Of a DNA stretch of 64,000 nucleotides, positions 24,481 to 64,000 are shown one piece after another (position 1 is the stretch's first letter; the number at the start of each line of letters is the position of its first letter). The translations under genes were made by a program, and so were the position numbers. Location of the stretch: assembly GCF_034190915.1 (NCBI RefSeq), contig NW_026947493.1:43518501-43582500 (forward strand), given 5' to 3'. The notes beneath the pieces are model-generated. The model was given only the letters and a program-made list of their open reading frames with translations. It was not told the origin of the DNA and made no database searches. Source of the stretch: Cavia porcellus (taxonomy: Eukaryota; Chordata; Mammalia; Rodentia; Caviidae).

Positions 24481-25659
24481 CAAAATGAAACGAAACAAAC
24501 CAAACCAAAAAGGAGTCACCAATCTAAATCTAGGGGTATATGTTGATTAGGAGTAAGATATTTACATAATTAAAAATATTCCCAAGCAGACTGCTATTTG
24601 TAACAAGGATTCAAAAAAAAGCAGACTATATCATGGCTATGTGATCGGTAATTACTTCCACTAGAGAGGGGCAACTAGATAATACCTCTTTGCTGGTGAC
24701 ACCTTGAGAATGACACAGCTAAGTGTAGTATTCATGCTGAAAATGCTTAACCTAAATTTAGTCATTGGGAAACATTAGGCAAACCTCAGATGAGGACTTT
24801 TCTACTTAAAAGTTGGGTAATGGATGGTTTATATTAAAATACTATTTACGTTGTCAGAGACAAAGGTTTTGGAGATGTTCCAGATTAAAGGCCAAAGAAA
24901 TATATGCTGTAAAATGTAGTAACTGAACTCGACTGGATCCTAAGCTGGAGAGAGGTAGAAAAATGTGCAGTATGGGCCATTATTGGGTCAAGTGACAAAA
25001 TAATATGAAAAAACCTGGTGTTTCTGAAGTTGATAATTATGTTGAGATTATCTTAGAAAATAACCCAGTTCTACTTTTAGATCCCTAGGGAGTACTGAGG
25101 ATCTAACCCAGGCCTCATGCTGCTCAGGAAGCACTTGATCACTGAGCTAGTCTCAGCCCATTCTTACGGGAGGCACACTGGAGAGGCCAGGGTAAAGAGC
25201 TGTGAGATGTGTAATTTAGCCTCTGAATAATTTTATTTTACACACACACACACACCTATACCTACCTCATGGGCACATTAAAATAAAGCCAGTGGAGCCG
25301 AATCTTACCAATAGGTAATTAGTAAATAGTACATGGGTGTTCTTGGTATTATTTGTGTAATCTTTCTGTAAATTAAAAATTTTCAAATAACTAAGCTGTT
25401 TATAAATGAAAAATGTTGACTCAAGAATTAAGGTTTTTTAGAAATTTCTTTAAAAGTATGTTGTGGGCTTTTCTGGGGAGTTGGGAGAGAGGAATCAGGT
25501 AGGCGTATTTATGATGAAGTTTTAAATCTGAAGTTCTCAATTTGCTAGGTGAAATTGAATACCAAATGTGGACTAAACCTTTATGTCAATACTTAGGCTA
25601 AAAATTCTGCAGTGTATTTGTGCTCATCTAAGAAGTATTTTTCCCCCGGAAGCTTCAAG

Positions 25660-63678
<38,019 letters not shown>

Positions 63679-64000
63679 GTGCTTGTTTAAAATGTTTTGT
63701 GTTCGGGAATTAGGTAACATATTGTTTAATTAATATTTGAAAGGATAAACTGAATTAGATGATATTATCTTTCAGAGATTTTGTATAATTAATAACTGTT
63801 ATATACTTTCTCTTAAAATTTATTTTCTTTTATTTCTCTATTTCACAAGGGAATTAACATCCTTTAATTGTTTAAAGATGATTTTTATTTCTAGAATAAA
63901 TCATTAAACACATTTTACTTTTGGGTTTTAGATCCTATTCAGATATTTTATATATTTTAACATATAAAAGCTGTGTATTATTCTCAATTTTGTTATTTCT
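63679..64000 (+). other. CSPP1: Start of the next CSPP1 intron
   Basis: AT-rich intronic sequence to the window edge; nothing recognisable. Confidence 0.6.

Larger units (their letters stand above)
17461..25652 (+). other. CSPP1: Probable CSPP1 intron 1
   Basis: About 8 kb between the CpG island and the start-codon exon. The stretch 17460-19080 is unique-looking sequence with no gene. An ID-like fragment (antisense) lies near 19085-19150 and another near 25085-25170. A cluster of SINEs and a broken L1 fill 20.8-24.5 kb. No additional coding exon was recognised. Confidence 0.55.

Overview
This is nuclear DNA from a mammal, almost certainly a rodent. Two spliced protein genes stand head to head, each with short exons in large AT-rich introns. 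Interspersed repeats dominate the rest: B1-type 7SL-derived SINEs, a tRNA-derived ID-like SINE, composite B1+ID SINEs, L1 fragments and MaLR-type LTRs. Composite B1+ID units together with a non-murid ID-like family suggest a rodent outside the mouse/rat group, possibly the beaver/kangaroo-rat or squirrel/dormouse lineages. The species guess is weak. There are no bacterial-type operons, no CRISPR array, and no tRNA or rRNA gene that I can support.

Layout. From 3043 to 14415 on the minus strand lie the first six coding exons of COPS5 (CSN5/JAB1), the deneddylating metalloprotease of the COP9 signalosome. Exon phases join perfectly to give residues 1-257, and the full JAMM zinc site is present. 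The last part of the gene lies left of the window. From about 14.4 to 17.5 kb is the divergent promoter region, with ETS/YY1-like sites beside the COPS5 start and a strong CpG island at about 16.35-17.46 kb that should hold the CSPP1 first exon. From 25660 to 63678 on the plus strand lie eleven CSPP1 coding exons, including a 24-bp microexon. They encode the N-terminal 458 codons of centrosome and spindle pole associated protein 1, a microtubule and ciliary protein. The rest of CSPP1 runs off the right edge.

The two genes share a locus and probably a regulatory region but act in different processes: cullin deneddylation, and spindle/cilium microtubule organisation. I see no undescribed multi-gene system. 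The most interesting signals are at the splicing level in CSPP1. A well-conserved 99-bp coding exon (53554-53652) has lost an in-phase 3' splice site. A strong internal donor in the 440-bp exon would remove 114 codons in frame. An antisense SINE forms a perfectly framed 39-bp potential exon. COPS5 intron 4 also holds a perfect 23-bp inverted repeat.
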